From Candidatus Roseilinea sp. (GTDB taxonomy: Bacteria; Chloroflexota; Anaerolineae; J036; Brachytrichaceae): a stretch of DNA of 64,000 nt. The position numbers and the translations under genes were made by a program. The stretch spans positions 310,001 to 374,000 of the forward strand of contig BPHV01000002.1 in NCBI GenBank assembly GCA_026003755.1. The letters run 5' to 3'. Below are positions 27,080-36,536 of the stretch, in pieces (the stretch's first letter is position 1; every line of letters starts with the position of its first letter). The notes under the pieces are model-generated. The model was not told the DNA's origin and searched no databases. It saw nothing but the letters and a program-made list of their open reading frames with translations.

Positions 27080-28912
27080 TCAAAGGTGCGAGATGGACAG
27101 CCGGCGCAGCCGCGCGCGCTTCTTGGATTGATGCGCCTCCATGCGCTCCAGCACGCCGTTGAGGAAGCGCACGGCCTCGACGATGTACGGCCCTTTGTTC
27201 AGCATCACGCACTCCGCCCGGCCGCTCATCACCGCATCCGACACCTCGGCCCGCGACGGCGCGCCGAACTTGGCCATGCTCTCCAGCACCTGGGTCGCCC
27301 AGATCACCGGCACGTGCGCCGCCTCGCACAGCCAAAGGATTTCCTCCTGCACTTCGGCCAACCGCTCGAAGCCGACCTCGACCGCCAGGTCGCCGCGCGC
27401 CACCATCACGCCGACCGGCGGCAGTTGCATGCCGGCCAGCAACAAATGCGGCAGGTTCTCGAATGCGGCGCGCGTCTCGATCTTCAGGATCACGCCCACG
27501 TCGCGCACTTTCAGGCGATTCATCTCCTCGCGGAGCGCCCAGACATCCTCCGGAGTGCGCACGAACGACAGGCCGATCATGTCCACGCGCGACGCCATGA
27601 CGGCGAGGTCATCCAGGTCCTTCGGGGTGAGCGAAGGGATACTCAGCTTGACGCCGGGCAGGTTGATGCCTTTCTCCGCGCCGAGTTTCGCGCCGGCAGC
27701 CGGATTCGTGTGGGTGATCTCCACCAGCATGCGCGCGCCGCCGTTCTCCAACACGCGCCCGCAGATTTTGCCGTCGTCGAACCAAATGTGTTCCCCCGGC
27801 TTGATGGCTGCAAACGACTCCCCCAACATACACGAGATCTGCGCCGGACGCACGACCTCGCCCTGCGGGTTCAACACGGCCGGGCTGCCCGGCACATTGT
27901 CGTTAGTCACAATGAGCTTGTCGCCAGGGCGAATCAGAATTGGCTCGACCACTGCCGGAAGTTCGCCGATGCGCCCTTCGGCGACAAAGACCTTCTTGCG
28001 CAGCAGGCGCACGGCCATGCCGGTCTCAAGGTAAACCGTCTTGTCGCATTCGGCCAGCAACGACGCGCCGTTTTTAGCGACGACCTTCAACTCGCGCGAT
28101 TTGCCGCGCGTATCGGTCAGCGCAATCACGTCGCCGCGGCGCGCCTGGGGGAGCAGGTCGCCGCTCAGGGGCACGGTAGGTGCGTCTCCCCAAGATGCGG
28201 CCGCCTCTCCTTCCGGCGTGAACCACGCGCGCGCCGGCCTCAAGACGCAGCCTCTCAGGTCACGCTCCGGCCTGAGTTTGATCACCCGGGCGGCGGTGGC
28301 CAGCGGCCCCGTGCGCAGCTTCGGCCCGGCCAGATCGGCGTACACTTTGCACGTCCGGCCCAGCTCGCGCTCGGCGCGACGCAGATTCTCGATCATCTCT
28401 AGCCAGGTCTCGGCGTCATCGTGCGCGCAGTTGATGCGCATCACGTCCATGCCGGAGGCGAGCAGGTGACGGACCAGATCTGGGTTGCCGGCTGCCTCGG
28501 TGGGCATAGTCACCATGATGCGCACAGCGCGTTTGCTGGACCCAGGACCGAACAAGCGGTGCGTGTGCTCCTGGAGCAGCGTGCGGCCCAGTTTGAAATC
28601 CACCGCCGTAACCGGCTCGAGTTGAGGCTCCCGACCGACGAGACGATGCAGCGCGATCAACACGGCATCCAGCGTATGCAGGGTGTGCGCCTCAGAACGA
28701 CCGAGCGAGCTGAGGCCGAGTGCGGCGAGCTCGTCTTGTAAGTCGCGCACATCCACCTGGCGCAGCGCGAGGTAATGGAGCAAGTTGCGCGCGCTCTCGC
28801 GATACCCCGGCGCAGCCTGATTCACGGCGTCCTGATATTGCTGCTCGAGTGCCAACGCCCGGCGTCGCAGCTCCATGAGCGGCACGATCAGCCGTTCTGG
28901 CGACGGGTTCAT
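27080..28912 (-). CDS. Atypical pyruvate kinase-like protein
   Basis: A pyruvate kinase homologue of unusual build. The barrel starts only after an N-terminal helical extension of about 130 residues, with RIMVTMPTEA in place of the usual TIGPAS strand. MRINCAHD (158-165) stands where NFSHG is normal, and VYADLAGPKLRTGPL (190-204) matches the substrate region. The inserted beta domain is about 235 residues, over twice normal. LPGVKLSIPSLTPKDLDDL, MIGLSFVRTPEDV, GVILKIETRAAFENL and VMVARGDLAVEVG keep the metal and phosphate-binding pattern. The C-terminal effector domain is missing. It may make pyruvate from PEP without allosteric control, or act on another enolpyruvyl substrate. It is divergent from a Crp-type regulator. 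Confidence 0.8.
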   Translation of the reverse strand: MNPSPERLIVPLMELRRRALALEQQYQDAVNQAAPGYRESARNLLHYLALRQVDVRDLQDELAALGLSSLGRSEAHTLHTLDAVLIALHRLVGREPQLEPVTAVDFKLGRTLLQEHTHRLFGPGSSKRAVRIMVTMPTEAAGNPDLVRHLLASGMDVMRINCAHDDAETWLEMIENLRRAERELGRTCKVYADLAGPKLRTGPLATAARVIKLRPERDLRGCVLRPARAWFTPEGEAAASWGDAPTVPLSGDLLPQARRGDVIALTDTRGKSRELKVVAKNGASLLAECDKTVYLETGMAVRLLRKKVFVAEGRIGELPAVVEPILIRPGDKLIVTNDNVPGSPAVLNPQGEVVRPAQISCMLGESFAAIKPGEHIWFDDGKICGRVLENGGARMLVEITHTNPAAGAKLGAEKGINLPGVKLSIPSLTPKDLDDLAVMASRVDMIGLSFVRTPEDVWALREEMNRLKVRDVGVILKIETRAAFENLPHLLLAGMQLPPVGVMVARGDLAVEVGFERLAEVQEEILWLCEAAHVPVIWATQVLESMAKFGAPSRAEVSDAVMSGRAECVMLNKGPYIVEAVRFLNGVLERMEAHQSKKRARLRRLSISHL

Positions 28913-28983
28913 CTGAGCGGCATTCTAGCCGGCTGTGATAAAAGCGTGTTAAAGCGGGCGACGCTTTACGACCGGGGTGACCC

Positions 28984-29610
28984 ATGCAAGATGGCTACGA
29001 ACGTCAGCGCGTCTTCCAAGGCGCAGATCGCGTGCGATTCGTTCGGATTGATCACCAGCATCGCCCCAGGACCGAGGCCGAGGCGATGTACGTGGTGCTG
29101 AGCGGCCGCGTCAAGATCGTCCGCACGGCGGCGAACGGGCGCGAGCAGGTGCTGCACATCGCCGGCCCCGGCGATCACATCAACCTGGTGCCGATCCTCG
29201 ACGGCGGGCCGAACCCGGCCACCGTACAAGCGCTGACCGACGCTGTGTTGGCTGCGGTGCCCTGCGAGCCGCTGCGTCAGCTCATGATGCGCAAGCCGGA
29301 ATTCACGATGGCGCTGCTGAAGGACCTGGCTCGGCGGCAGCGTCACCTGGTGGCGCTGGTGGATGAGCTGGCGTTGCACTGTGTGCAAGGCCGGCTGGCC
29401 CGCCTGCTGCTTTCTCGCGCCGAGGCTGCCGAACGCGGCGAAGCCGTGCCGCCGCTCACGCAGGCCGAGATGGCCAGCCAGATCGGCACCGTGCGCGAGA
29501 TGGTCAGCCGCACGCTTCGCAACTTCGAGGAACTCGGCCTGATCGCCACCGAGCGCGGCGTCATCATGATCAAAGATCGCGTGGGATTGGAGAAGAAGGC
29601 GGAGGAGTAG
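28984..29610 (+). CDS. Crp/Fnr family transcriptional regulator
   Basis: A 208-residue regulator with an N-terminal cyclic-nucleotide-binding-like beta roll (about 15-115, MYVVLSGRVKIVRTAANGREQVLHIAGPGDHINLV), a dimer helix (about 95-135), and a C-terminal winged helix with the recognition part TQAEMASQIGTVREMVSRTLRNFEELGLI. No cysteine cluster for iron-sulfur binding is seen; the only Cys residues are one in VPCEPL and one in ALHCVQ. The phosphate-binding cassette of CAP is not obvious, so the ligand is unknown. It is divergent from the pyruvate-kinase-like gene, 71 bp apart, and may control it. Confidence 0.9.
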   Translation: MQDGYERQRVFQGADRVRFVRIDHQHRPRTEAEAMYVVLSGRVKIVRTAANGREQVLHIAGPGDHINLVPILDGGPNPATVQALTDAVLAAVPCEPLRQLMMRKPEFTMALLKDLARRQRHLVALVDELALHCVQGRLARLLLSRAEAAERGEAVPPLTQAEMASQIGTVREMVSRTLRNFEELGLIATERGVIMIKDRVGLEKKAEE

Positions 29611-29616
29611 TAACCG

Positions 29617-31083
29617 TCACCCACCGCGTTTGTTTTGGATCGCCCGCTCGTAGGCGCGCACATATTGCTCAGCGCTGCGCTCCCACGAGAAATCCTGCGC
29701 CATTGCGGCGCGGATCATCTTCTGCATGTGCTGCGGCCGGTCATAGTAGGTGCTGACGGCCCAGCCGACGGTGTAGTAGATGGCATGCGCGCTGGGTTCA
29801 TAGAACTTGAAGCCGGTGCCGTCGCCGGTCGCCTCGTCGTATTGTTGCACGGTGTCGTCCAGCCCGCCGGTGGCGCGCACGATCGGCAGCGTGCCGTAAC
29901 GCAGTGAATACATCTGGTTCAGGCCGCACGGCTCGAACAGCGACGGCATGAGGAAGAAGTCCGAGCCGGCTTCGATCCAGTGCGCCAGTTCATCGCTGTA
30001 GCCGATGTAGCTACCGATGCGGCCAGGGTAACGCGCCGGCAGCTCGCCGAAGTAATGCTCCAGCGCCTTCTCACCGCTGCCGAGGATGGCGAATTGGGCG
30101 CGCATGTTGGCCACAATGGCCTCGATGCACTGCGCCAGCAAGTGCAACCCTTTTTGCTCCACCATGCGACTCACTATGCCGATCACCGGCGTATCGGGCG
30201 AGACCGTGAGATCCATCCGGCGTTGCAGCGCGCGCTTGCAGATCGCCTTGCCGCTTCGGTCGTCACATGTGTAGCGCGCCGGAATGAGCGGATCGGTCTC
30301 TGGATTCCACAGCGCGTAGTCGCAGCCGTTCAATATGCCAATGTAGTTCTCGCCTTTGGCGTTGAGATACGGGGCCATGCCGTAGCCTAGCTCCGGCGTG
30401 CGCGTCTCGCGGGCGTAGGTCGGGCTAACGGTGTTGACCATGTCTGCATAGACGATGCCGCCTTTGAGGAAGTTGATCGCGCCGTGATCCTCGAACTTGT
30501 CCGGCGTGAAGTTGCCCCACTGCAAGCCGAGGTAATCCATGTGATACGCCGGATAGCGGCCCTGGTAGGCGATGTTGTGGATGGTGAGCAGGCTGGCCGC
30601 GCTGCCGAGGAGCGGATCGTTCCAGTGCCAGATCTTCAAGTAGGCCGGCGCCAGCGCGGTGTGCCAATCGTGTGCGTGCACTACGTCGGGCTTGAAGCCG
30701 ATGTCCTTGCATAGCTGTAAGCCGGCGCGCGTGAGAAAGCCGAACCGGCGCGGGTTGTCCTGGTAATCATTGAAGTCGGCGTCGTGATACAGCCCCCAGC
30801 GGTCGAAGAACTTCTGGCTCTCGATGAAGTAGACCGGTGCGCCGCCGTTCGACGCCGTGTGCACGGCGCACCACTCCTGGGCGTTGCCCATCCACACGCC
30901 CATCGGCCCGTGGAACCAGCGCAGGCCGTAGCGGTCGCCGTCTATGGACGAATAGCGCGGCATCACGACGACCACTTCGTGACCCATCGCCCGCAAGTAT
31001 CGGGGCAGCGCGCCGACGACATCGGCCAGGCCGCCCGTCTTGGCGTAGGGCGCGCATTCGGCAGCGATAAAGAGGATGTTCAT
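29617..31083 (-). CDS. glgA: Glycogen synthase (ADP-glucose type)
   Basis: Family GT5 enzyme that adds glucose from ADP-glucose to alpha-1,4-glucan. The start MNILFIAAECAPYAKTGGLADVVGALP (in pieces) is the family N-terminus with the KTGGL nucleotide-binding motif. Others are VHAHDWHTALAPAYLK, LTIHNIAYQGRYPA, IGIVSRMVEQKGLHLLAQ, and the C-terminal FLMPSLFEPCGLNQMYSLRYGTLPIVRATGGLDDTVQ (also split). The ATG at 31083 is preferred; a longer frame to 31119 overlaps the VOC gene. Length 488 is typical. It lies 28 bp behind the VOC gene in a minus-strand run headed by the E1 genes, so carbon storage and acetyl-CoA formation may be co-expressed. Confidence 0.95.
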   Translation of the reverse strand: MNILFIAAECAPYAKTGGLADVVGALPRYLRAMGHEVVVVMPRYSSIDGDRYGLRWFHGPMGVWMGNAQEWCAVHTASNGGAPVYFIESQKFFDRWGLYHDADFNDYQDNPRRFGFLTRAGLQLCKDIGFKPDVVHAHDWHTALAPAYLKIWHWNDPLLGSAASLLTIHNIAYQGRYPAYHMDYLGLQWGNFTPDKFEDHGAINFLKGGIVYADMVNTVSPTYARETRTPELGYGMAPYLNAKGENYIGILNGCDYALWNPETDPLIPARYTCDDRSGKAICKRALQRRMDLTVSPDTPVIGIVSRMVEQKGLHLLAQCIEAIVANMRAQFAILGSGEKALEHYFGELPARYPGRIGSYIGYSDELAHWIEAGSDFFLMPSLFEPCGLNQMYSLRYGTLPIVRATGGLDDTVQQYDEATGDGTGFKFYEPSAHAIYYTVGWAVSTYYDRPQHMQKMIRAAMAQDFSWERSAEQYVRAYERAIQNKRGG

Positions 31084-31111
31084 GGCGGGCGCGGATCTAC
31101 AGACCGTCGCG

Positions 31112-31609
31112 TCACCCACCTGAGCTGCGTTCGGCCGCCGATGATGGGGGCGGCTGCAACAGCTCCAGCGTAATGCCGTTGCAGTCCAAGAAGTAGATCG
31201 CGTAGCCGCCCTTATTCACGCCGTGCTCGATGGCCACGGGCTTATCAGCTTTGAAGCGCACCCCGAGCGCCTTCATCCGTTCAAACTCTTTGTGAATGTC
31301 GTCCACGATAAACGCCCAATGGCCGCTGCCGGTGTGATTGGTCGAAAGATCAAGATCATCACGCCCGTGCGGATAAACGTACTCCACTAACTCAATGTGG
31401 TGGTTGGCGCGCTCGGCCAGCGGCTGACCCGGCACGCGCAACTGGGCGACCTTCAAATGTGCGCCCGGGAAAGACACCAGCCTAGCGGTGTATTCGTTGT
31501 GCTGCTCCTGGCCGCGAAAGTATTCCAATCCCAACACTTCGGTGTACCACTTGACCGACTCTTCCAGATTTCTAACGGTGAACGAGACGTGGAAGATCCC
31601 CTGAATCAT
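31112..31609 (-). CDS. VOC family (glyoxalase/bleomycin resistance-like) protein
   Basis: A 165-residue vicinal-oxygen-chelate protein. Two beta-alpha-beta-beta-beta modules are visible: FHVSFTVRNLEESVKWYTEVLGL at the start, with the first metal His, and HWAFIVDDIHKEFERMKALGV in the second. The end YAIYFLDCNGITLELLQP supplies the last Glu. That metal set fits a dioxygenase or isomerase/epimerase. The activity cannot be fixed. It lies 22 bp after the E1 beta gene and 28 bp before glgA. Confidence 0.88.
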   Translation of the reverse strand: MIQGIFHVSFTVRNLEESVKWYTEVLGLEYFRGQEQHNEYTARLVSFPGAHLKVAQLRVPGQPLAERANHHIELVEYVYPHGRDDLDLSTNHTGSGHWAFIVDDIHKEFERMKALGVRFKADKPVAIEHGVNKGGYAIYFLDCNGITLELLQPPPSSAAERSSGG

Positions 31610-31631
31610 GGCTTCAACTGAAAGACACAGC

Positions 31632-32612
31632 TTATCCCTTCATGAGCTTTAACGCGCCGCGCGCGATAGCGTCTGGTTGCGGCAGCACGACGTCCTCAAG
31701 CGTTTTGGCGACGGGGATCGGCACATCCAGGCCGGCCACGCGCATGATCGGCGCGTCAAGTTCGTCGAACGCCGTCTCCATCACACGCATCGCAATCTCT
31801 GCGCCGACGCCGCATGAGGCATGCGATTCGTGCGTGATGAGCAGGCGATGGGTCTTGCGCAGCGATTTGACGATGGTTTCGATGTCCATCGGCACGGTGC
31901 AGCGCAAGTCAATTACCTCGGCAGAAATGCCGTGCTCTTTCTGCAACGTCTCAGCCGCTTCGAGCGCGAACAACAACTGACGCGAATAGCTGACGATGGT
32001 GAGATCGCTGCCCTCGCGCTTCACATCGGCCACGCCAAGCGGGATGGTGTATTCGCCATCCGGCACAGGCCCTTTGGTGTTGTAGAGCAGCTTGTGCTCG
32101 ATGAACATGACCGGGTTCTCATCGCGCAGGGCGCTCTTGAGCAGCCCTTTTGCGTCGGCCGGCGTGGCCGGTAGGACCACCTTAAAGCCGGGGATATGCG
32201 TGAACAGCGCCTCGAAGCTCTGCGAGTGCTGCGCGCCGTTGCCGCGCCCGCCGCCTTGTTGCGCCCGGATCACCATGGGCACCTTCACACGGCCGCCGCT
32301 CATGGCGCGCATCTTGGCTGCCTGGTTCCAGATCGAGTCGGCGGCGACCAGCGCGAAGTCCATGAACATCAGCTCGGGCACCGGGCGCTTGCCGGTCATG
32401 GCCAAGCCGACGCCCATGCCGATGAAGCCGGCCTCGCTGATCGGCGTGTCGCGCACGCGCTCTGGGCCGAACCGGGCCAACAGGCCCTCGGTCACCCGAA
32501 AGACGCCGCCATAGGCGCCGATGTCCTCGCCCATCAAGATGATGTTGGGGTCGCGCTCCATCTCTTCGGTGAGCGCCTCGCGCAATGCTTGCGTGTAAGT
32601 CAACTCTCGCAT
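31632..32612 (-). CDS. pdhB: Pyruvate dehydrogenase-type E1 component, beta subunit
   Basis: Beta chain of a thiamine-diphosphate-dependent 2-oxo-acid dehydrogenase. Features: ILMGEDIGAYGGVFRVTEGL with the TPP-activating Glu, DTPISEAGFIGMGVGLAMTG, EALFTHIPGFKVVLPATPADAKGLLKSA, and the C-terminal SHASCGVGAEIA. The length of 326 is normal. It follows the alpha gene by 87 bp. The set resembles pyruvate or acetoin dehydrogenase E1; branched-chain E1 is less likely. No E2 acyltransferase gene is in the window; a dihydrolipoyl dehydrogenase is at 43301-44743. Confidence 0.92.
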   Translation of the reverse strand: MRELTYTQALREALTEEMERDPNIILMGEDIGAYGGVFRVTEGLLARFGPERVRDTPISEAGFIGMGVGLAMTGKRPVPELMFMDFALVAADSIWNQAAKMRAMSGGRVKVPMVIRAQQGGGRGNGAQHSQSFEALFTHIPGFKVVLPATPADAKGLLKSALRDENPVMFIEHKLLYNTKGPVPDGEYTIPLGVADVKREGSDLTIVSYSRQLLFALEAAETLQKEHGISAEVIDLRCTVPMDIETIVKSLRKTHRLLITHESHASCGVGAEIAMRVMETAFDELDAPIMRVAGLDVPIPVAKTLEDVVLPQPDAIARGALKLMKG

Positions 32613-32699
32613 GACAGGTCCATTTCAACCGAGCGGCGCGCTAAGATCGCGCAGGGGGCTTTCGTTCCTCAGCGTGTTTCGCAGCTCGGCCGTGAAATT

Positions 32700-33659
32700 T
32701 CAGATCCAGAAGTCGGTATAGGCTTCCTCGGGATCAGGATAGGGTGATTCTCTGGCAAACTTGACGGCGTCCGCGATCTGCTGTTGCACGCGCGCGTGCA
32801 TGGCGTCGAATTCGGCGTCGGTCACGCCCTCGGCCTGAGCCAGATGCGCGCGCAGCCGCTTGATCGGGTCGCGTTCGCGCCACTGCGCGACCTCCTCTTT
32901 GGTGCGGTAGCTTTCCGAGTCGCCGATCATGTGGCCGAGCAGCCGATAGGTGCGCGCTTCGATGAAGGTCGGACCTTGGCCGGCGCGGGCCAGCCGGGCC
33001 GCTTCGCGCACGGCGTCATATACGGCGCAAACGTCGTTGCCGTCCACCACGACCGCGCGCATGTTGTAGCCCTTGGCGCGGTCGGCCACCTGCGCAAGCG
33101 GGTTGGACTTGGCCAACGGGGTCATTTCGGCGTAGAAGTTGTTTTCGCACAGCAAGATCAGCGGCAGCTTCCACAACTGCGCCATGTTGAGCGCCTCGTG
33201 GAAGGCGCCCTGATTGATCGCGCCGTCGCCGAAGATGGTGAGCGCCACCCGGCCGTTGCGGTCGAGCTGAGCACTCAGCGCGGCGCCCGCGGCGATCGGC
33301 ACGCCCGCAGCGACGATGGCGTTCTCGCCGAGCAGGCCGATGCTGGGGTCGGTCCAGTGCATCGAGCCGCCTTTGCCCTTGCTAACGCCGGTCCTGCGGC
33401 CAAGCATCTCCGCCATCGCCGCGTTCACGTCAATGCCTTTGGCGATGCATGCGCCGTGGCCGCGATACGTGCAGGTCATGTAATCCTCTGGGTTGAGGGC
33501 AAAACACGCACCGACGGCCGTTGCCTCCTGGCCGACGCACGGATGAAACGAGCCGCGGATTTCCTTTTCCATGTAGAGCTGGACGCAGGCCTCCTCGAAG
33601 GCGCGAATCAGGGCCATGCGCTCATACATCGAGAGCAAGAGGTCTTTGGGAAGAGCCAT
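32700..33659 (-). CDS. pdhA: Pyruvate dehydrogenase-type E1 component, alpha subunit
   Basis: Alpha chain of the E1 component. The TPP-binding motif starts at GDGAINQGAFHEALNMAQLWKLPLILLCENN (shown in pieces: GDGAINQGAFHEAL, then LCENNFYAEMT). The phosphorylation-loop region and YRLLGHMIGDSESYRTKEEVAQW are typical; the GHGACIAKG stretch early on is also characteristic. Length 319 is normal. The ATG at 33659 begins MALPKDLLLSMYERMALIRAFEE. It heads a run E1 alpha, E1 beta, VOC, glgA on the minus strand. A TACAAT lies 33 bases upstream. Confidence 0.93.
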   Translation of the reverse strand: MALPKDLLLSMYERMALIRAFEEACVQLYMEKEIRGSFHPCVGQEATAVGACFALNPEDYMTCTYRGHGACIAKGIDVNAAMAEMLGRRTGVSKGKGGSMHWTDPSIGLLGENAIVAAGVPIAAGAALSAQLDRNGRVALTIFGDGAINQGAFHEALNMAQLWKLPLILLCENNFYAEMTPLAKSNPLAQVADRAKGYNMRAVVVDGNDVCAVYDAVREAARLARAGQGPTFIEARTYRLLGHMIGDSESYRTKEEVAQWRERDPIKRLRAHLAQAEGVTDAEFDAMHARVQQQIADAVKFARESPYPDPEEAYTDFWI

Positions 33660-33691
33660 AGGCAGGATGTCTGGGTTGGATGATGGGCAAG

Positions 33692-33697
33692 ATTGTA
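33692..33697 (-). promoter_or_regulatory. -10 element of the E1/glgA operon
   Basis: TACAAT on the minus strand, 33 bases before the E1 alpha start. The -35 region is weak. Confidence 0.4.
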
Positions 33698-33764
33698 TGC
33701 CGAAACGCGTAAATGTGCATTCGGCGAGAGGCGCCGAGCGCGCGGGCCACGACGAATCGGCGGC

Positions 33765-34427
33765 TCAAGCACGACGGCGCTTGGGTGGTGGCGTTGCATC
33801 CGGAAGGCCAGCCGCATACACCTCGGCGATGGCCAGTTGTACAGCGTTGAGCAGCGCGTTGATGCGTTTGACCAGCTTCGAGCTATCACCGGGGCGCACG
33901 GGCGCGGTTTCTGAGAGTTCGAGCGTCGCCTCCAGCAGTTTATCGCGGAAGAACAGCGCGGCCTGCAGCGCGTCTTTGAGCGACGCGCCGGCCGTCTTGC
34001 TCAGCTCGCCGTAGTCCTTGCCCAACGCGCGCGCTTCTTCCAGCAGATGGGCGCCGTCATCAGCAGAGACATACTGCAGCGTCAGGCCCATGAGCCGGCG
34101 GCCGAGGGCCCGATGCCGCTCGCGCATCGGCTCGTCCAACGCGGCCAACCAGCCGGCGGCGCTGCGCTCGGGCAGCTCCTGGCGCGCGCGCGTCATCGCC
34201 CGGTCGGCCCATGCTTCGGCCAGCGACACCTCGCGCCGGGCCACGCGATGCGACTCGGCAAAGCGTTGAATGTCCGACTGTGCAAAACGGCGATGGCCGC
34301 CGGGCGTGAGCATGTAAGGGATTTCGCCACTGTCGGCCCAGCGGCGCAACGTGGCCGGATGTATGTTCAAGTAGGCCGCCGCCTCTTTGATGGACAGCCA
34401 ACTTTCGCTTGCCATTGATCGTGACAT
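33765..34427 (-). CDS. MerR/excisionase-type regulator with RsbRD-like C-terminus
   Basis: A 220-residue DNA-binding protein. Residues about 9-58 form an excisionase/MerR-type winged helix: SIKEAAAYLNIHPATLRRW, then GEIPYMLTPGGHRRF. The rest is helical, and its end (ASLKDALQAALFFRDKLLEA to AIAEVYAAG) resembles the RsbRD N-terminal domain of stressosome and sensor proteins. So it may be a one-component regulator with a sensory tail; the ligand is unknown. A palindrome, TGTGTAAATCTACACA, lies 30 bases upstream and may be its own operator. It is followed by the E1 alpha gene 105 bp downstream on the same strand, which it might regulate. Confidence 0.8.
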   Translation of the reverse strand: MSRSMASESWLSIKEAAAYLNIHPATLRRWADSGEIPYMLTPGGHRRFAQSDIQRFAESHRVARREVSLAEAWADRAMTRARQELPERSAAGWLAALDEPMRERHRALGRRLMGLTLQYVSADDGAHLLEEARALGKDYGELSKTAGASLKDALQAALFFRDKLLEATLELSETAPVRPGDSSKLVKRINALLNAVQLAIAEVYAAGLPDATPPPKRRRA

Positions 34428-34791
34428 TTGAACTCGCTTAAAGGTGACAGAAATCCTGTGTAAATCTACACAAATTCCTGCCTGGCGTCCCGACGACTAC
34501 TTTCCTGCTCATCACCGTGGGCGGCTACGCCCGCAGCTCGGAGCGATTGTACGTCTGGTTGCTGACGCGACCCTGATTGAAGAAACCACAGGTGGAGACG
34601 GCGTTCCGATTCAAGGAGCGCAGCACACTCCTGCTGCGAATCAAGCGGATTGCCCAAGCCGTCGCCTGGTCCTCGTTCATCCTCCCATGTTCAGCGGGGC
34701 CGGCCTCTTTGCACAACGCTTCACCCTGGCGCTTGCGACCACGTGCTCCGTAGTGATGGGGATCATCAAGACCGACGATGAGCATGTGCCG
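34428..34791. other. Region upstream of the MerR-like gene without a real gene
   Basis: About 360 bases hold the palindrome at 34457-34472 but no convincing gene. A plus-strand frame that opens at 34444 has unremarkable composition until about 34792. Confidence 0.5.
34457..34472. promoter_or_regulatory. Operator-like palindrome TGTGTAAATCTACACA
   Basis: A perfect 6-bp inverted repeat (TGTGTA and TACACA) around a 4-base centre, 30-45 bases upstream of the MerR/excisionase-like start. The position suits autoregulation. Confidence 0.5.
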
Positions 34792-34989
34792 ATGCGCGCA
34801 TGGCGCTTCATCCCCTCCGACATTGCGCGACAGTTGGGGTTCGGCGCATTGGCCGGCGCGCTGGGGGGGTTGATTTGGGGCATCGGCGGGCGGGCGGTCA
34901 TGCGCGTTGTGGCGAATCTCGCCGAGCAACCACCGCAGTTCGATTTGCGACGCCTCAAGCACCTAGCCTGCCAGGCGCCGATCGTTTAA
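34792..34989 (+). pseudogene. N-terminal remnant of a membrane protein
   Basis: From an ATG at 34792 the frame reads MRAWRFIPSDIARQLGFGAL, then a Gly-rich membrane segment AGALGGLIWGIGGRAVMRVV and EQPPQFDL. This resembles the start of Chloroflexota-type membrane proteins with a GG-R-(A/L)MR motif, where a longer chain would follow. Here the frame changes to basic, unrelated sequence (RRLKHLACQAPIV) and stops after 66 codons. A truncation is likely. The family identification is from memory. Confidence 0.4.
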
Positions 34990-35122
34990 CATTGCTAACC
35001 AGCAAGCCGTGACCAACTCCGATGAGCGCGACGCGCATCGCGCCATCCCCTGACCCACCTGCGATTGAGCGCGTCACACGCGGCACAGCGGCTTGATAAG
35101 CAAATGACCTGGAGGAAGGAAC

Positions 35123-35971
<849 letters not shown>

Positions 35972-36536
35972 GACCGCAGGGAGGCAGGGGCCGACCAATC
36001 GGCTGGGCGCCCCGCAGAGTCGGCCCCATTGCTCGCGCGGCCGTTGGCCAAATCCCACTGCGCACGCCTTCGCGGGCCGCCATGCCGATGGAATCTGCCA
36101 CCGAGAACAGGTTGAGCTCGGTGACTGCAATCGGCACCTGCCGGCCACTGGAATACGCATCGGACGCACTGCGCAAGCCACTGGGCCAGTGCGTCTGTGG
36201 TCGGCTGGTCTGAAGCGGCCTAGCCGTGCGCAACGACAGGCCGGCCCAGGCTTGTGTGCAACCTACCGCGATTGACTTCGTCCCGCTGCGCACCGGCGAT
36301 GTGTTGGCAAAGTTGGCGTTTGTGTTCCACGACTAGTCGCTCTACCCAGCGGTCAGCGCGTCGTCGTAAACCGTCACGTCAAGCTGCGCCGCTGCCCGCG
36401 TCACCGATCTGTGACTGGGGGGAATAACGACATGACGCCCAGTGCGGCCGCTACGATGATGACCAAAGGATGACGGTTCAAGAGCACAGCGCTTCTCTCC
36501 CCGCGTGGGCCCTCCCTGAGATCATCGGCGTTGAGA
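35972..36536. other. Intergenic stretch with possible gene fragments
   Basis: About 565 bases hold no intact gene. A minus-strand frame around 36070-36170 reads GRQVPIAVTELNLFSVADS, which recalls the VTE-type catalytic region of some glycoside hydrolases. A plus-strand frame ends at 36336 with PTAIDFVPLRTGDVLAKLAF, like a true C-terminus. Both lie in broken frames, so they look like decayed gene pieces. I could not assign either with confidence. Confidence 0.35.

Noticed and set aside
27086-28402. A 438-codon plus-strand open frame
   Set aside because: Antisense to the pyruvate-kinase-like gene; His/Arg-rich shadow.
34444-34989. A 181-codon plus-strand frame as one gene
   Set aside because: Only the part after 34792 looks like protein; the first 115 codons have no character and contain the operator palindrome.
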